Made by a program: the position numbers and the translations under genes
NCBI RefSeq assembly: GCF_025399195.1
Contig: NW_026252162.1
Coordinates: 24,391-88,390, forward strand
DNA: 64,000 bases
Direction: 5' to 3'
Source: Umbelopsis ramanniana AG
Lineage: Eukaryota > Mucoromycota > Umbelopsidomycetes > Umbelopsidales > Umbelopsidaceae
The notes under the pieces: model-generated
What the model was told of the DNA's origin: nothing
What the model saw: only the letters and a program-made list of their open reading frames with translations
Database searches by the model: none
Shown: one piece after another, positions 61,150 through 64,000 of the stretch
How the letters are laid out: each line of letters opens with the position of its first letter
How positions within the stretch are numbered: the stretch's first letter is position 1

Positions 61150-63470
61150 GATAGTAAAACGGAAAGTAGGGGCAGATGACTTGGGCTTACGTTGGAGACT
61201 TGCTATGGCATATCGTATTGCTTGGATCTTGTCAGTCTAGTGATGTAGCCTTTAGGAGCATCCATGACGAGGATCTCCATCGACAATCCTAAATTGTCGG
61301 GTCAATATCGATGTGAACTTCTTTGAAGTGGTTTAACCAACAAAATCCTACCTGAATGAATATAGCCAACTGCCCTTAATCTTAGAACTCGTGCTTCCTC
61401 TTGTTGACACATTGAGGCAAGATGATTCAACATGTCTTTTAGCATCTTTGGTGTCTTCAAGTCACTTCCCAGCATTCTCCAGCTTCCGTTTGGGCCATCA
61501 AAATTCCATTTGCTTCGGTGCAGCCATAGTCTGCTATGCCCTTCTGCAATATCAGGTCACCACGTCTGCCCATTATTTTTCTCTTCATTCTGGTGATAGA
61601 GGAAATGATGCAGTTTTCATACTTTCGAATGGACGTGTTCATGCTGGCTGCATCTCCTCTAGAATAACAATTCAATTTTAACAACGGATTTCGATATCCC
61701 TTTGTAAACACGTTTCACAAACCTGACTGTTTCCAGACCGGGAATATTATCAAACACCCTATCCACCATACCCCATATGCGAAGCATATACCAGAGTTCA
61801 TGATGTGATGCTTCCAAATTGCCTGATTCGTATTCACGTATCCTATAACCCAAAAGTTAGCTCCATTGTTTATCAGCAATCGTAACCTATGTTACATACA
61901 TCATGTTCATGAGGTCAAGCACCCGGTCAGGATCAAAATCCTTGTCACGACTGAAATTCGCTCCAAGGGCATTTTGCACCTTGTTTTCGAGACCAGCTGT
62001 CGTTTTCTAGTATGCCAACCAGGCGACAGTAGTTAGAATGCGTTTGACATTGTACTTACTTGCTTGAGGTGAAATTCAACTTACTGCACTTAATGATGCC
62101 AAATACTTGGTTATATCGTCAGGAACATCATCTGGGAGGGTCACTGGCGGGAAAGAATCGACCCCTTTAAGCTCCACTTTGGTAAAGTGGCCTTCTATTG
62201 TGTAATTTTATCTCTGATATCCAGTATCCAGACTGAATGGATTTTTAAACATGATAGCTTAAAAGATCCAAATCTTGCAAGCAAGAACCCGTGTTCACTA
62301 CGGTGATGTTGGTTGTTGGCTTTTTTGGAAGCATGCGGGTCGGTCTTCGCCCTCCCAAAGACATGATGCAATCCAAAGCATGTATTTTGCCGCGTTGACA
62401 TCTCTGTTCCATAGCATACCACAGTTTTTGCAGTCTAGGATGCCATGGAATTGAGAGCCTTGCGGAGTTTGCCACTTCTCCAGAGGTCGGCGGTGGCAGT
62501 TGTGACAGACCTGATATTGATAAACGATACGTCAATACGAGTGGAATGGACTTGGAAGTCACATCAATTACCAAGAGCCTTCAACTTGAAAATACATTCA
62601 ACATGCACTTACTGTTCAAAATTACACTTCTTTCCAAATTCGAAAAGTTCATCTTCAACAACTTTGCCGGCCGACAGAGTCCACTTCTCTTCGGGAGTCA
62701 TTTTTTCAAAGGCGACAATGTACTCTTCTCCAAACATAGATTTCCTTAGTTTGTTTTCAAAGGCTCGGCAAATCGCATTCTGAAGGACTTGCTCATTAAG
62801 TTTGGCCGGCGCTGGAGTAGTGGGGTTTCTTTCTCCTGGCAGACGCCTCTTTGGGGAAGGGAATTCGACCGTAAGGAGTTCTACCATATCTTGTTCATGT
62901 TTTTCTTTTAGCTCGTTTACGCATCATCGTGACAAGGAAGTAATGTACACTTCGAAAAATTCTTCATCTGCGGAGGGCGCATTTACGGGATCTTCTTCTC
63001 CCTATTCTGCTTCAGTATTGTCATTGATATTGTCGAGGGTCTGACCTAACACCGGAGCTTTGAAAAACCATTGTCATTATAAGACCTAATATTGTTGAAA
63101 TATATTAACCACTTACAATGGTCGTTTATCAGGTGAGTCTGATACTCCTCGACAGTATGATTTGGAAACTGGCAATCTGGAAAGATGCAGACCAGGAAAC
63201 GTCGCCCAAACACTTTAGCTCCAAATATATCCATAGGTATTTTCAAATCTATATCCGAATTGTAAAAAAGTTTAGTTTCTTCATGCGCCCTATTCTTCAA
63301 GCTGGAAACATACTATTTAGTCGTCGTAGATAACTTTTCAAAGCATCTTTACTCTTCAAGTTCTTTCCCCATCGGCAATCCTCCATAAAACAAGGGAGTA
63401 GTATCTCTCACTAGAGCATTCTTTTGGACGAGCTGGACTTGACAACCTTGCTTCGGTCGTGTTATTTGGT
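61150..63470 (-). pseudogene. decayed copy 2 of the dispersed gene family
   Basis: Read on the minus strand, pieces in order are: LFYGGLPMGKEL region (about 63400), TEAE-GEEDPVN (about 63000), FEKMTPEEKWTLSAGKVVED (about 62680), CIMSLGGRRPTRMLPKKPT (about 62350), KVQNALGANFSRDKDFDPDR (about 61950), ELWYMLRIWGMVDRVFDNIP (about 61770), KRKIMGRRGDLILQKGIADY (about 61580) and MEILVMDAPKGYITRLTRSK ending near 61200. Introns, shifts and stops are interspersed. It is a longer version of the copy at 44.1-44.97 kb. I recall this motif order from abundant predicted proteins in Mucoromycota; their function is unknown. Confidence 0.65.
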
Positions 63471-63650
63471 TATAACACTAGAAAAAAGATTCACATCGCG
63501 ATTGATGACATCGCCATCACTAAGGATGCAATGCACGCCTAGTGGTACGAAATAAGTCGGGCTTCAACCTATTTCGCAGATATGGGATAAATAATCGAGC
63601 TTGTGAAAAAGAACGTTCGCTTGGGGTGAGCTAGCACATACAGCCAAATA

Positions 63651-63683
63651 CTGTTAGTTGGCGGAATGAGGACGAGGATGTGG
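63651..63683 (+). repeat. 33-bp inverted repeat, left arm
   Basis: This 33-mer beginning CTGTTAGTTGGCGGAATGAG is exactly the reverse complement of 63855-63887. The arms are 171 bp apart and lie beside decayed gene-family copy 2. Confidence 0.97.
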
Positions 63684-63854
63684 TTATAGGCTCTAGAGCC
63701 ACGCTTTTATTCTCAGTCATATAAATAATAAAAATTTTCTATCTAATGTATCCCAGATCTCTATGCCACGCCAGCATGTTCGCCTTTGTGGCCTGGGAGG
63801 GTCAACTTCTAACTTAATTTTTTGTGATCTTTCTTTTGTTTGGGAGGGAGGCCA

Positions 63855-63887
63855 CCACATCCTCGTCCTCATTCCGCCAACTAACAG
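63855..63887 (-). repeat. 33-bp inverted repeat, right arm
   Basis: Exact reverse complement of 63651-63683. Just outside it, TGTCGTTCC at 63893-63901 is the reverse complement of GGAACGACA, the last nine bases of the solo LTR at 45629-45994. This arm may therefore be the first internal bases after an LTR lying to the right on the minus strand. Confidence 0.95.
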
Positions 63888-64000
63888 TTGCGTGTCGTTC
63901 CTAACACAACTGTAGTGTGGCTCCATTCGTCCTCAGATGTGGTTACTTTTCCGTACTAGGCGAACATGGTCTCTAAAATTTGTTGTCCACGGACATGTTG

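Overview
The window is eukaryotic, fungal DNA. Most genes are interrupted by short (about 50-120 bp) GT-AG introns, intergenic spaces are compact, and coding ends are often followed by AATAAA-type signals. The protein set (COP9 subunit 5, a Zap1-like regulator, one-piece acetyl-CoA carboxylase, paralogous hexokinases, ribosomal proteins uL16 and eS10, the CCR4-NOT subunit Not3/5, Prp4 kinase) is that of an early-diverging fungus. I think Mucoromycota, probably Mucorales, fits best. That placement is inference from gene style and from repeat families I recall from that group; it has not been tested by a search.

Layout. 1-4.6 kb: CSN5 (+) converges on a Zap1-like zinc-finger regulator (-). 5.6-12.6 kb: ACC1, a 2,224-residue multidomain enzyme with very strong codon bias. 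13.0-15.9 kb: a DDHD-domain phospholipase. 16.3-17.9 kb: hexokinase A. 17.9-19.6 kb: a gene-poor space ending in a promoter-like block and a 26-codon CCHC zinc-knuckle mini-ORF. 19.9-25.3 kb: a coiled-coil protein (-), a NIPA-type Mg2+ transporter (+) and RPL10/uL16 (-). 26.7-31.9 kb: a soluble twin-ABC ATPase, a membrane RING-H2 protein and a mitochondrial dicarboxylate carrier. 32.0-40.8 kb: a small mitochondrial-looking protein, divergent hexokinase B, a five-finger CCCH protein, RPS10/eS10, a leucine-rich-repeat-like protein and a SAM methyltransferase. 41.0-43.9 kb: NOT3/5.

From 44 kb onward the character changes. A decayed copy of a dispersed gene family is joined to a dead Ty3/gypsy pol fragment, which is itself interrupted by a 366-bp solo LTR with matching ends and a 4-bp target duplication. 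Two intact intron-bearing genes follow: Prp4 kinase and a secreted NlpC/P60 peptidase. Then come about 3 kb of gene debris and a tandem pair of large intronless membrane proteins (53.8-59.1 kb) that I do not recognise, plus a decayed third copy at 60.4-60.7 kb. The window ends with a second, inverted, decayed copy of the dispersed family (61.1-63.5 kb) and a 33-bp perfect inverted repeat next to a possible LTR edge.

Working together. The left two thirds is core housekeeping: lipid synthesis and turnover (ACC1, DDHD), sugar entry (two hexokinases), metal handling (Zap1-like, NIPA), translation (uL16, eS10), mRNA metabolism (NOT3/5, Prp4, CCCH) and mitochondrial exchange (DIC). The right third is an accessory, transposon-scarred region where lineage-specific genes have duplicated and decayed. 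The best candidates for undescribed biology are the tandem membrane-protein family and the CCHC mini-protein.
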